NCBI GenBank assembly: GCA_024277935.1
Contig: JAJRUF010000130.1
Location: 1 to 38,171, forward strand
Direction of reading: 5' to 3'
Length of the DNA: 38,171 nucleotides
Source: Gammaproteobacteria bacterium
GTDB lineage: Bacteria > Pseudomonadota > Gammaproteobacteria > Methylococcales > Methylomonadaceae
Notes under the pieces: generated by a model
Databases searched by the model: none
Seen by the model: the letters and a program-made list of their open reading frames with translations, nothing else
Told to the model about the DNA's origin: nothing
Shown here: one piece after another, positions 26,713 to 34,263 of the stretch
How positions within the stretch are numbered: the first letter of the stretch is position 1
Layout: each line of letters starts with the position of its first letter
Program-made: the position numbers and the translations under genes

Positions 26713-27561
26713 CTGCAACGAATCAGTAGAGCTTTTAATATTTAACAGCTCGGCTCTTTGTTGATCATTCATGCCATACCTAGCAAAAGCTTGGGACATT
26801 AGCACCAAAACCACTCGCCGGTTTTTAAAACGCCCCTCCACAGTATTGTTATCGGCAACAGGGTGAAATTCTCCATAGCCAATTGCAGATAATCGTTGTG
26901 GACTGATTTTATCACTCTGTAACTCTCTCACAACCGTGGTAGCTCTTGCCGATGACAAATCCCAGTTTGATGGAAATTCAACTGTATCAATGGGTACATT
27001 ATCGGTGTGCCCTTCAACATTGACAGCATTAGGAATAACTCTTATCACTTCTGCTACTTTTTTAAGCACTGGAATGGCTTTTTTTGATAATTCAGTTTCA
27101 CCACTTAAAAAAAGTAGTTCGCTATTCATTTCAAGCTCAATCCAAAAATCATTTTTTTTAACCTCAATCAAATCATTTTCAATATAAGGCTGTAATACAT
27201 CTTCAAACTGTTCTGATATAAGCTGTAATTCCCGTCTTTCTTTTAAAATCTCTTCACTTAATTCTATTTTCTTTTGTAGCTCTTCCGTGCTAGGATTTTC
27301 TAATATAATGGGTTTAATCGTCGTTAATTTTTCTTCTACCTCTATAGGGTCTTTAATTTTTTGAACCTTATGTCCTCCTAAAAAAGCCCCTTCTAAAGCA
27401 TCAGATAACATTTCATACTTTTTATTATTAACTGAAGAAATAGAATACATCACTACAAAAAAGGCAAAAAGTAAGGTAACAAAATCTGCATAAGAAATGA
27501 GCCAGCGTTCATGGTTATCACTGCGATCAAGAGGGTTTCTTCTTCTCCGCTTTCGAGCCAT
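26710..27561 (-). CDS. motD: flagellar stator protein MotD (MotB-like, OmpA domain)
   Basis: Stator B subunit: 283 residues with a basic N-terminus, one TM helix carrying the essential ion-binding Asp26 (SYADFVTLLFAFFVVMYS), a plug/linker region, and a C-terminal OmpA-like peptidoglycan domain (about 150-265) with VEGHTDNVPID and NWDLSSARAT. It pairs with MotC 31 nt upstream. Next to cheB and parC, the name motD follows Pseudomonas usage, where MotAB is a separate set. The last codon runs into the palindromic element, whose end supplies the stop, so the C-terminus may have been slightly altered by that insertion. Confidence 0.93.
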   Translation of the reverse strand: MARKRRRRNPLDRSDNHERWLISYADFVTLLFAFFVVMYSISSVNNKKYEMLSDALEGAFLGGHKVQKIKDPIEVEEKLTTIKPIILENPSTEELQKKIELSEEILKERRELQLISEQFEDVLQPYIENDLIEVKKNDFWIELEMNSELLFLSGETELSKKAIPVLKKVAEVIRVIPNAVNVEGHTDNVPIDTVEFPSNWDLSSARATTVVRELQSDKISPQRLSAIGYGEFHPVADNNTVEGRFKNRRVVLVLMSQAFARYGMNDQQRAELLNIKSSTDSLQ

Positions 27562-27592
27562 TAGTTAATACCAAAAAAAACAGTTATTATAC

Positions 27593-28333
27593 TCATGAAA
27601 TATAACCTAATAACTTTAATTCTATATTGCGTGGATTCTCACCTTCCGCTATCGCTGTAATTCCTTCAAGCATCATTTCCTTTGATTGTATTAAGGCATA
27701 AGCTTCCAGTTTTAATTTATTTGATATAGGTAAAAATAACAAATTGGCAAAACCGACCCCATAAATGGTTGCGACAAAGGCTGTTGCAATACCCGCTCCC
27801 AACAGTTCAGGGTTTGCCAAATTCTGCATCACTTGTATAAGGCCGACTACCGCTCCAATAATACCTAATGTCGGTGAATAACCACCCATCGCTTCATAAA
27901 CCTTAGCCGCTTGCATTTCGTTATGCTCAATAGTATTAAGTTCAACCTCTAAGCAATCTCTAATAACCTCAGGCTCATTACCATCTACCAATAGTTGCAA
28001 CCCTTTTTGTGCAAAGGCATCATGCTCTCTATCCACGACTGCTTCCAGCCCTAACAAACCTTCTTTTCGCGCTAAAGCACTCCAACGCCCAATTTTATCT
28101 ACCTGCTCATTCAATAACAGTTTTCGAGGCCTGAAAACCAGCAACAACACCTTAACACTATGAAAAATTATTTTAGTGGGGAAGTGTAGAAATATTGCTC
28201 CCACAGTGCCACCAAACACCACTATTAACGCAGGAGTATTGATTAATACCGATGCATCCCCTCCTTCTAAAAAATTTGCCCCTACAATAGCCAGAAAACC
28301 TAGAATAAGGCCTAATATACTTAAAATATCCAT
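27593..28333 (-). CDS. motC: flagellar stator protein MotC (MotA-like)
   Basis: Stator A subunit that contacts the rotor: 246 residues with four hydrophobic segments (about 4-22, 32-50, 150-170 and 182-203) and a large cytoplasmic loop after TM2, which holds the charged residues that act on FliG. Family segments: GGTVGAIFLHFP, AMGGYSPTLGIIGAVVGLI, GIATAFVATIYGVGFANLLFLP. The ATG overlaps the cheB stop by one base (TAATG). The coupling ion, proton or sodium, cannot be told here. Confidence 0.94.
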   Translation of the reverse strand: MDILSILGLILGFLAIVGANFLEGGDASVLINTPALIVVFGGTVGAIFLHFPTKIIFHSVKVLLLVFRPRKLLLNEQVDKIGRWSALARKEGLLGLEAVVDREHDAFAQKGLQLLVDGNEPEVIRDCLEVELNTIEHNEMQAAKVYEAMGGYSPTLGIIGAVVGLIQVMQNLANPELLGAGIATAFVATIYGVGFANLLFLPISNKLKLEAYALIQSKEMMLEGITAIAEGENPRNIELKLLGYIS

Positions 28334-29424
28334 TATCTCAATTTGTTAAATTCATTAGCAATCTCATTAAGACTATAAACCTTATCAGCAAGGTTCGCAT
28401 CGACAATAGCTTTCGGCATTCCATAAATAGTACAGCTTGCTTCATCCTGAGCCCAAACAGGAAAGCCTTTTTGTTTCAGTTTTTCAGCACCCTTCTTACC
28501 ATCTGCTCCCATCCCAGTTAAAACAACAGTTAGTACATTTGCAGAATAAACTTGAGCAACAGATGATAAAGTTAAATCAGCACATGGGCTATATATTTCA
28601 TTCTCTTGTTTTACCATTATTCGAACTGTTTTTTTTGCTGACTTTAGAGTAACTTCCATTTGCATACCTCCTGGAGCTAATAAAGCTTCACCTGGTTTTA
28701 GCAAATCCCCATCAACCGCCTCTTTAACCTTTACCTGACACAACTGATTTAATCTTTCTGCAAAACTTTTGGTAAAGTTATGCGGCATATGCTGAACAAT
28801 CAGGATAGGAAATAAACAGTTTGCAGGAAGTTGAGTCATTACCTTTTGTATGGCCACCGGACCACCCGTTGAGGCAACTACCACTAATAACTCAATATCC
28901 CTAATTACTGTCCGCACCAATGAGGGGTTTCGATTTTTTGGTATTTGAGGACGAGAATCAGTAGTCGTAAAAGTAGTAGTTGTTGTTTTTGCTATAGCAG
29001 AAACAGTTTTTTGTTTAATTCTGTTTGCCTGTAGAGCAACAGTACGTACTCTACGTCTAATCATTCTTTTGGCAACCTCCCTATTACCATCTATTTCATC
29101 TAATTTCTTAGGTAAAAAGTCTATTGCACCCGCACTTAAGGCATCTAAGGTTGCTTTAGCTCCTGTATGAGTCGCAGCTGAAAACATTAAAATAGCCGTT
29201 GGGCATTCAGCCATAATTGCTTTGACGGCAGAAATACCATCCATAACAGGCATTTCAATATCCATAGTAATGACATCTGGCTCTAATTGAGCAGCCATTA
29301 ATAATGCCTGTTTTCCATTTAGAGCACTACCTACCACTTTAAAAATAGAATCTTCTTCTAGAATTTCAGCAATTCTTTTACAAATAAACCTAGAATCATC
29401 AACAATGAGCACCCGAATTGTCAT
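28333..29424 (-). CDS. cheB: chemotaxis response regulator protein-glutamate methylesterase CheB
   Basis: Removes methyl groups from receptors (and deamidates them) for adaptation. 363 residues: a receiver (1-115) with phospho-Asp55 (TMDIEMPVMDG), a Thr-rich linker (about 130-170), and the methylesterase domain with the triad Ser185 (VVASTGGPV), His212 (IVQHMPHNF) and Asp308 (TGMGADGKKG). The CheR partner is not in the window. It lies 223 nt after cheA, a gap holding several hairpins, and overlaps motC. Confidence 0.96.
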   Translation of the reverse strand: MTIRVLIVDDSRFICKRIAEILEEDSIFKVVGSALNGKQALLMAAQLEPDVITMDIEMPVMDGISAVKAIMAECPTAILMFSAATHTGAKATLDALSAGAIDFLPKKLDEIDGNREVAKRMIRRRVRTVALQANRIKQKTVSAIAKTTTTTFTTTDSRPQIPKNRNPSLVRTVIRDIELLVVVASTGGPVAIQKVMTQLPANCLFPILIVQHMPHNFTKSFAERLNQLCQVKVKEAVDGDLLKPGEALLAPGGMQMEVTLKSAKKTVRIMVKQENEIYSPCADLTLSSVAQVYSANVLTVVLTGMGADGKKGAEKLKQKGFPVWAQDEASCTIYGMPKAIVDANLADKVYSLNEIANEFNKLR

Positions 29425-29460
29425 ATAAATATTTATTCCATAATAACTTTATTCTATCTA

Positions 29461-29485
29461 TAGGTATAAAAAATCCATATACCTA
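29461..29485. other. hairpin in the cheB leader
   Basis: TAGGTATA (29461-29468) and TATACCTA (29478-29485) form a perfect 8-bp stem with a 9-nt loop, about 40 nt upstream of the cheB ATG on the - strand. Function unknown; could affect cheB translation. Confidence 0.4.
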
Positions 29486-29567
29486 CCTAACTTATCACAG
29501 GTTAATTTGACTTAATCAATTGCAAGGCGGACTTTAGCTCACAATAACTCAAAAATACTGATTCAAT

Positions 29568-29604
29568 AGCAGGCTGAAGCCTGCTCTACAGTTAAAAACT
29601 GTAG
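29568..29604. repeat. two adjacent perfect hairpins between cheA and cheB
   Basis: AGCAGGCT-GA-AGCCTGCT (29568-29585) is followed at once by CTACAGTT-AAA-AACTGTAG (29586-29604). Seen from the - strand, neither is followed by a T run, so these look like REP-type repeats rather than an intrinsic terminator. They may reduce cheA-cheB read-through or stabilise the upstream mRNA. Confidence 0.65.
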
Positions 29605-29647
29605 TTTATTAATACCCATAAAACTTAATATCTTTTACACCGTTAAT

Positions 29648-31831
29648 TTATCGTGCATACTTATTCATTAGCCCTGGTACATCGAGGATTAATGCAATTT
29701 TTCCATCTCCAGTAATAGTCGCACCTGCGAGACCATCTAAGCCTTGTAACTTTGCACCTAGTGGTTTAATAACCACCTCTTCTTGACCAATAAGTTGGTC
29801 AACCACAAAGCCAATATGTCGCCCACCTGCATTAACAACGACAACATGACCTGTTACCTGTTTATCCAATACATAAGAAGGATCATGTACCAGCCATTCA
29901 CTAAGAAAGAAAACAGGTAAGGCTTTTTCCCTGACCATAATAACTAATTGACCATCAACAACATTGGTTTTACTTAAATCTAAATCTAATATTTCAAGCA
30001 CACTCGCCAAAGGTAAAGCGAATGCCTGTCCACCTAATATAACCATTAAAGTTGGCATAATAGCCAATGTAAGAGGCACTTTAATAATAATAGTACTTCC
30101 GACCCCTTCAACAGAGTCGACTTCAACCATTCCATTTAATTGCGTAATACGCGTCTTAACAACGTCCATCCCAACTCCACGTCCTGACACATCGGAGATT
30201 TCAGTTTTAGTTGAAAAACCAGGCATAAAGATTAGGTTATAACACTCCCTATTATCAAGCCGAGCAGCTGTCTCTTCATCCATTAAGCCTTTTTCAACAA
30301 CTATTTTCCTCAGGTGGTCTGCATTCATCCCTTTACCATCATCTTTAATTGATAGCATAATATGGTCACCTTCCTGAGATGCTGTCAGCACAACAGTACC
30401 CTCTCTGGACTTTCCGCTGGCTTCTCTATCATCAGGAGATTCAATACCGTGATCAACTGCATTTCTTATCAAATGCACTAAGGGGTCAGCAAGTGCTTCA
30501 ACCAGATTTTTATCTAAATCAGTCTCCTCACCTATTAATTCCAATTTAATTTCTTTTTTTAAGCTTCTTGATAAATCTCTAACAACTCTTGGAAACCTGC
30601 CAAATACTTTTTTAATCGGCTGCATTCGCGTTTTCATAACCGCTAATTGTAAATCAGCAGTCACTACATCTAAATTAGCAACCGCTTTTGCCAAGTGCTC
30701 ACTTGAATCATCTTCTGTGGTTGCTTTAAGTGTCTGAAACCGGTTTCTCACTAAAACCAGTTCTCCAACCATATTCATAATATCATCAAGCACAACCGTA
30801 TCAACTCTAACCGTTGTTTCTCCTTTTGGAGCGGCTTGCTTAGCGACTACTTTTGGCTTTACTGCTGTTTTTTCTACAATGGACGTTTCGGCTTCTGGCT
30901 TTTTTGCAGGCTCTTTTTTAGCAACATCTGTCGGTTTTTCTTCTTCAACTATTTCAGTTTTTGTGGGTATTGCTTCTACAGGCTTTGAACGGGCAACATC
31001 ACCTTTAAACTTTCCTTTACCATGTAACTCGTCCAACAAATTATCAAACTCTGCTTCTGAAATATCACCAGAGTCAACAGCCTCTACCTTTTTTTCATCT
31101 TTTTGCAGACTAGTCGCTGAAAATTTTCCTTTGCCATGTAACTCATCTAACAAATTATCAAACTCTGCTTCAGAAATATCACCGGAATCGACCTGCTGAG
31201 TATGTTCTTCAGTTTCAGCCTCTGTTGAATTATTTTGCAGTGCTGGTGCTGAAAATTGCCCTTTTCCATGCAAGTCATCTAACAAACTATCAAATTCCTG
31301 CTCTGTGATTTCATCACTCTCTGATTCAGAACTATTATCAAATGTATCATCCAACATAGCAGAGAACTCTTGCTCTACCTCATCTGTAACTTCAGGCTTT
31401 TCAACAACAACTTCTGGTTCTTTATGAGTTTCTTCAGCTAATGCGGCTCGGGTGAACCCTTGCAATTTAGTCAGTAAAAGTTCATCTGCTTTTTCTGGAT
31501 CATTTCCTGATTTCACCTGCTCAAACATTAAGTTTACAACATCAACAACTTCCAGAACGACATCCATTAACTCAGAAGAAACTTTACGTTCACCCTCTCT
31601 TAAAACATCAAAAACATCTTCAGCTTTATGGCAGACTGCGACTAATGGGTCTAAAGCTAAAAACCCTGCCCCCCCCTTGATGGTGTGAAAACCTCGGAAG
31701 ATTGCATTTAATAATTCAAAATCTTCAGGTGATTGTTCAAGCTCAACCAATTGCTCACCCAGCAATTCAAGAATCTCACCTGCTTCTACCAAAAAATCTT
31801 GTAAAATTTCATCTTCTAGATCAACGGCCAT
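29648..31831 (-). CDS. cheA: chemotaxis histidine kinase CheA
   Basis: Central kinase of the array: 727 residues. P1/HPt has phospho-His49 (FHTIKGGAGF). The middle (about 150-335) is acidic and repetitive. P3 dimerisation starts near 340, the P4 ATPase has the N-box HLIRNAVDHGIE (~453-464) and DDGKG, and the P5 CheW-like domain ends the protein (about 590-727). Three near-identical motifs, (D/E)IxExEFDxLLDxLHGKGxF, lie at 174-193, 217-236 and 256-275, in place of a clear CheY-binding P2 domain. AAGGA lies 6 nt before the ATG. It follows cheZ by 9 nt. Confidence 0.97.
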   Translation of the reverse strand: MAVDLEDEILQDFLVEAGEILELLGEQLVELEQSPEDFELLNAIFRGFHTIKGGAGFLALDPLVAVCHKAEDVFDVLREGERKVSSELMDVVLEVVDVVNLMFEQVKSGNDPEKADELLLTKLQGFTRAALAEETHKEPEVVVEKPEVTDEVEQEFSAMLDDTFDNSSESESDEITEQEFDSLLDDLHGKGQFSAPALQNNSTEAETEEHTQQVDSGDISEAEFDNLLDELHGKGKFSATSLQKDEKKVEAVDSGDISEAEFDNLLDELHGKGKFKGDVARSKPVEAIPTKTEIVEEEKPTDVAKKEPAKKPEAETSIVEKTAVKPKVVAKQAAPKGETTVRVDTVVLDDIMNMVGELVLVRNRFQTLKATTEDDSSEHLAKAVANLDVVTADLQLAVMKTRMQPIKKVFGRFPRVVRDLSRSLKKEIKLELIGEETDLDKNLVEALADPLVHLIRNAVDHGIESPDDREASGKSREGTVVLTASQEGDHIMLSIKDDGKGMNADHLRKIVVEKGLMDEETAARLDNRECYNLIFMPGFSTKTEISDVSGRGVGMDVVKTRITQLNGMVEVDSVEGVGSTIIIKVPLTLAIMPTLMVILGGQAFALPLASVLEILDLDLSKTNVVDGQLVIMVREKALPVFFLSEWLVHDPSYVLDKQVTGHVVVVNAGGRHIGFVVDQLIGQEEVVIKPLGAKLQGLDGLAGATITGDGKIALILDVPGLMNKYAR
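31007..31312 (-). repeat. three in-frame repeats in cheA coding for LHGKG motifs
   Basis: Segments 31253-31312, 31124-31183 and 31007-31066 encode variants of the same 20-residue acidic motif ending in LHGKG(K/Q)F. The last two are almost identical at the protein level and differ only at wobble positions, so they arose by duplication and then held their protein sequence. Confidence 0.8.
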
Positions 31832-31840
31832 AACTTTTCC

Positions 31841-32563
31841 TTAGAATCCTAGACTCGACAACAAATCATCAACATCATCTTGGTTAGATGCTACATCACC
31901 AGCTTTGTCATCCATACCTGGCACTACAGGCCCTGGTAAATCAGGTGTTTTTCTTTTATTTCCACCTGTTTTAGCACCGCCAGCAAGCTTAATAAGCTCG
32001 ATCATATTAACTTCTAGCTCTTGAACCAGATCAATCACCCGTTTAATAATTTGCCCTGTTATGTCTTGAAAGCCCTGGGCCATCAAAATATCATTAAGTC
32101 CATTTTGAACTTGAAGCAAAGAAGCTTTTGACTCATTAAAATGCTTAGTTATCTCTGCACTCATACTCTTAAACTCTTCAAAAGGCATTTCCCTATCCAA
32201 AAAACGTTCCCATTTTTTAGATAGTTCTTCGGCTTGTTCATTAAGTGTTTTTGAAACGGGTAATAAGCTTTCGACTGCGTTTAATGTTTGGTTTGCCGCT
32301 TGTTCTGTCATGGTAATAACATACTGCAAACGCTCTTTGGCATCAGGTATCTCATTTTCCGTCATCGCAGTAATTTTTGAATCTAATGAAAAGCCAGTCA
32401 TGGAATCATGAAGCTGACGAGTCAACTGCCCAACCTGTTGAAAAAGCTGGTTTTCTTTATCCCCTACAATATTATCTAATATTTTATCTGCTTCAAGCTC
32501 ATCTCCTTGTTCTAATGCAATAACCAAATCCTTAGCTAGTGCTAAACGAAAATTATTCGTCAT
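31841..32563 (-). CDS. cheZ: CheY-P phosphatase CheZ
   Basis: Dephosphorylates CheY-P to end the tumble or reversal signal. From the ATG at 32563 it has 240 residues: a long helical hairpin, the conserved QGFQDITGQIIKRVIDLVQ segment with the catalytic Gln and Asp region, a variable linker, and the C-terminal CheY-binding helix DDVDDLLSSLGF. A longer frame opens at 32605, overlapping cheY, but AGGAG lies 9 nt before the ATG at 32563, so I chose that one. It sits between cheY and cheA. Confidence 0.94.
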   Translation of the reverse strand: MTNNFRLALAKDLVIALEQGDELEADKILDNIVGDKENQLFQQVGQLTRQLHDSMTGFSLDSKITAMTENEIPDAKERLQYVITMTEQAANQTLNAVESLLPVSKTLNEQAEELSKKWERFLDREMPFEEFKSMSAEITKHFNESKASLLQVQNGLNDILMAQGFQDITGQIIKRVIDLVQELEVNMIELIKLAGGAKTGGNKRKTPDLPGPVVPGMDDKAGDVASNQDDVDDLLSSLGF

Positions 32564-32572
32564 TTGTATATT

Positions 32573-32577
32573 CTCCT
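32573..32577 (-). promoter_or_regulatory. Shine-Dalgarno AGGAG deciding the cheZ start
   Basis: AGGAG on the - strand, nine bases before the ATG at 32563 and just after the cheY stop. The alternative start at 32605 lies inside cheY and lacks such a site. Confidence 0.65.
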
Positions 32578-32585
32578 GGATTGGT

Positions 32586-32972
32586 TTAACCATCAATGCG
32601 TTCAAAGATTTTTTCTATTTTCTCTTTCAACGTGGCAGCAGTAAAAGGCTTAATAACATACCCATTTACCCCGGCCTGAGCAGCCATAATAATCTGCTCT
32701 CTTTTTGCTTCGGCTGTCACCATTAAAACGGGAAGATTAACTAACTCCGGGTTCGCTCGAACGGCTTTTAATAAATCAATGCCAGTCATTCCAGGCATAT
32801 TCCAATCAGTCACTAAAAAGTCTATCCCTCCAGCTTCCAGTATGGGTAAAGCAGTTTTTCCATCGTCCGCCTCAACCGTATTGGTAAACCCAAGATCCCT
32901 TAATAGATTTTTTACTATTCGTCTCATTGTTGAAAAATCATCAACAACTAGAATTTTCATATTTTTATCCAA
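32586..32972 (-). CDS. cheY: chemotaxis response regulator CheY
   Basis: Single-domain receiver that, when phosphorylated by CheA, binds the flagellar motor switch. 128 residues with Asp11/Asp12, phospho-Asp56 ([10 protein letters not shown]), Thr86 ([10 protein letters not shown]) and Lys108 (VIKPF), closely matching E. coli CheY. The start at 32972 is a TTG with GGAG 7 nt upstream. An ATG four codons later (32960), giving MKILVVDDF as in Pseudomonas CheY, is the alternative. A sigma-28-type promoter lies about 40 nt upstream, so cheY heads the FliA-dependent late part of the cluster. Confidence 0.96.
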   Translation of the reverse strand: MDKNMKILVVDDFSTMRRIVKNLLRDLGFTNTVEADDGKTALPILEAGGIDFLVTDWNMPGMTGIDLLKAVRANPELVNLPVLMVTAEAKREQIIMAAQAGVNGYVIKPFTAATLKEKIEKIFERIDG

Positions 32973-33010
32973 GGAAAATCTCCAACCTATTCATTTTTAA
33001 TCATTATATT

Positions 33011-33037
33011 ATATCGACCCAAATAAATAATACTTGA
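33011..33037 (-). promoter_or_regulatory. FliA (sigma-28) promoter of cheY
   Basis: On the - strand: TCAAGTAT (33037-33030), exactly 11 nt, then GTCGATAT (33018-33011). Against the enterobacterial sigma-28 consensus TAAAGTTT-N11-GCCGATAA this is 6/8 and 6/8 with correct spacing. It would start about 30 nt before cheY. FliA is encoded immediately upstream, giving the expected late-gene circuit. Confidence 0.7.
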
Positions 33038-33085
33038 ACCTACTTTTAGAACCTTCAAAAACAGATTAGCATAGTGCTTATACCT

Positions 33086-33245
33086 TAGGGAGTCTGAAGA
33101 AATAAAGTCACCCACCTTGCTTGTCTCTTTGTTTCTGACTAAACGCTCTCAATCGTTGCGTAGCCTGCTATGCGCCTGTTGAGAGCGTTTAGTCAGAAAC
33201 AAAAATCTTCGCAATATAAATAACTTTATTCCATCAAACTCCCTT
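33086..33245. repeat. 160-bp long palindromic (MITE-like) element, copy B
   Basis: Ends TTAGGGAGTCTGAAGAAATA and, from the right on the other strand, AAGGGAGTTTGATGGAATAA are imperfect inverted repeats. The inner arms 33131-33152 and 33179-33200 are perfectly complementary over 22 bp. The core GCGTAGCCTGCTATGCGC (33158-33175) differs from copy A by one base. It encodes no protein. TA-rich flanks are compatible with a TA-targeting transposase, which is inference. Confidence 0.85.
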
Positions 33246-33450
33246 AAAGCACCATTAAATCAGTACATACTATATACCATAGATGTAATATCCCATTTTT
33301 TCAATACAGGGCGCTATAATTTATACTATTTTCGATAAAAAGAATTTGATCAGCAGAAAAAAGAAGTTTTATTGCTAGAAGGCTGTCCGAGAATAGAGAA
33401 CAATCATGAGCCAGCCTGATATTTTAAAACTCACTATTGATTGAGACACC

Positions 33451-33494
33451 GCAAGGTTGGGTTGCACAATGGAGTCGCTAAACCAACCTACACA
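33451..33494. repeat. TGTAGGTTGG-type inverted repeat
   Basis: AGGTTGG (33454-33460) pairs with CCAACCT (33483-33489); on the - strand it reads TGTAGGTTGGTTTAGC and ends with CAACCCAACCT. It lies about 30 nt beyond the fliA stop and shares TGTAGGTTGG with the repeat at 16731. No T run follows, so any terminator role is doubtful. Confidence 0.6.
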
Positions 33495-33522
33495 ACTATA
33501 GTAAAAGATTTTCAGCCCCACA

Positions 33523-34263
33523 CTATTTATGCTGCTTATCAGCCCATTCGCCAAGCCTTGACCTAAGCCTGAGCATAGCCTGGCTACTTATTTGGCTAAC
33601 CCGAGATTCGCTGACATTTAACACGGCTCCTATCTCTCTTAAATTGAATTCTTCATCATAATAAAGAGCAACAACAAGCCTTTCTCTTTCTGGCAATGAC
33701 ATTATCGCATTACTTAATGCTTGCTGAAAATCGTCCTCTTCAAGCATATCGCTAGGTGAATCGTACAATTTTTCTGCATCGCTAAAAATAGAATCTCCCG
33801 TTTCTGATAGTTCTTCAACACTTAAAGTTTTACAACCCACTGAATCTTGTAGCATTTGATTATAATCATCCAGGTCAACACCTAGCTGCTCTGCAATATC
33901 AATATCTTTCGCTTCTGCACCGATTCTATTTTCAACTTCCCTAATAGCTTCAGAAACCATTCTTGCTTTTTTATGTACAGACCGAGGTGTCCAGTCAGAT
34001 CTACGTACCTCATCTAGCATTGAACCTCTAATTCTAATCCCCGCATAAGTATCAAAACTGGCCCCTTGAGTGGCATCATAATTTTTTACTGCTTCTAGTA
34101 GGCCTAACATTCCTGCTTGAATCAAATCATCAACTAATACGGTGTCAGGCAAACGGCCCAATAAGTAAAAAGCAATTCGCTTAACCAAAGGTACATGCTG
34201 AATAACCAAATCATCAGTCGTTCCTACATGCATCGTGGTGGCGTACATTGCCGCTCCATTCAT
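33523..34263 (-). CDS. fliA: flagellar sigma factor FliA (sigma-28)
   Basis: Directs RNA polymerase to late flagellar and chemotaxis promoters. 246 residues, the usual length: sigma region 2 (LVKRIAFYLLGRLPDTVLVDDLIQAG to RIRGSMLDEVRRSDW, about 25-90), region 3 (SVHKKARMV onward), and region 4 with the helix-turn-helix FNLREIGAVLNVSESRVSQ (about 205-225). The ATG at 34263 overlaps the flhG stop (ATGA); an ATG five codons later has GGAG 5 nt upstream and is a good alternative. A matching promoter lies before cheY. The anti-sigma gene flgM is not in the window. Confidence 0.96.
   Translation of the reverse strand: MNGAAMYATTMHVGTTDDLVIQHVPLVKRIAFYLLGRLPDTVLVDDLIQAGMLGLLEAVKNYDATQGASFDTYAGIRIRGSMLDEVRRSDWTPRSVHKKARMVSEAIREVENRIGAEAKDIDIAEQLGVDLDDYNQMLQDSVGCKTLSVEELSETGDSIFSDAEKLYDSPSDMLEEDDFQQALSNAIMSLPERERLVVALYYDEEFNLREIGAVLNVSESRVSQISSQAMLRLRSRLGEWADKQHK

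Larger units (their letters stand above)
32973..33522. other. 550-nt fliA-cheY intergenic region
   Basis: Contains, in - strand order from fliA: a REP-like inverted repeat (33451-33494), an AT-rich stretch without a supported ORF (33246-33450), the long palindromic element copy B (33086-33245), a sigma-28-type promoter (33011-33037), and the cheY ribosome site. This gap splits the otherwise tight flhA-fliA and cheY-cheA blocks. Confidence 0.7.

Noticed and set aside
29568-29604. Intrinsic terminator after cheA
   Set aside because: The two hairpins are good, but no T run follows either on the - strand, so they are listed as repeats.
30879-31199. + strand ORF of 106 codons opposite cheA
   Set aside because: It is the antisense of the repetitive acidic region of CheA; its Ser/Asn-rich composition mirrors the repeats and it has no family features.
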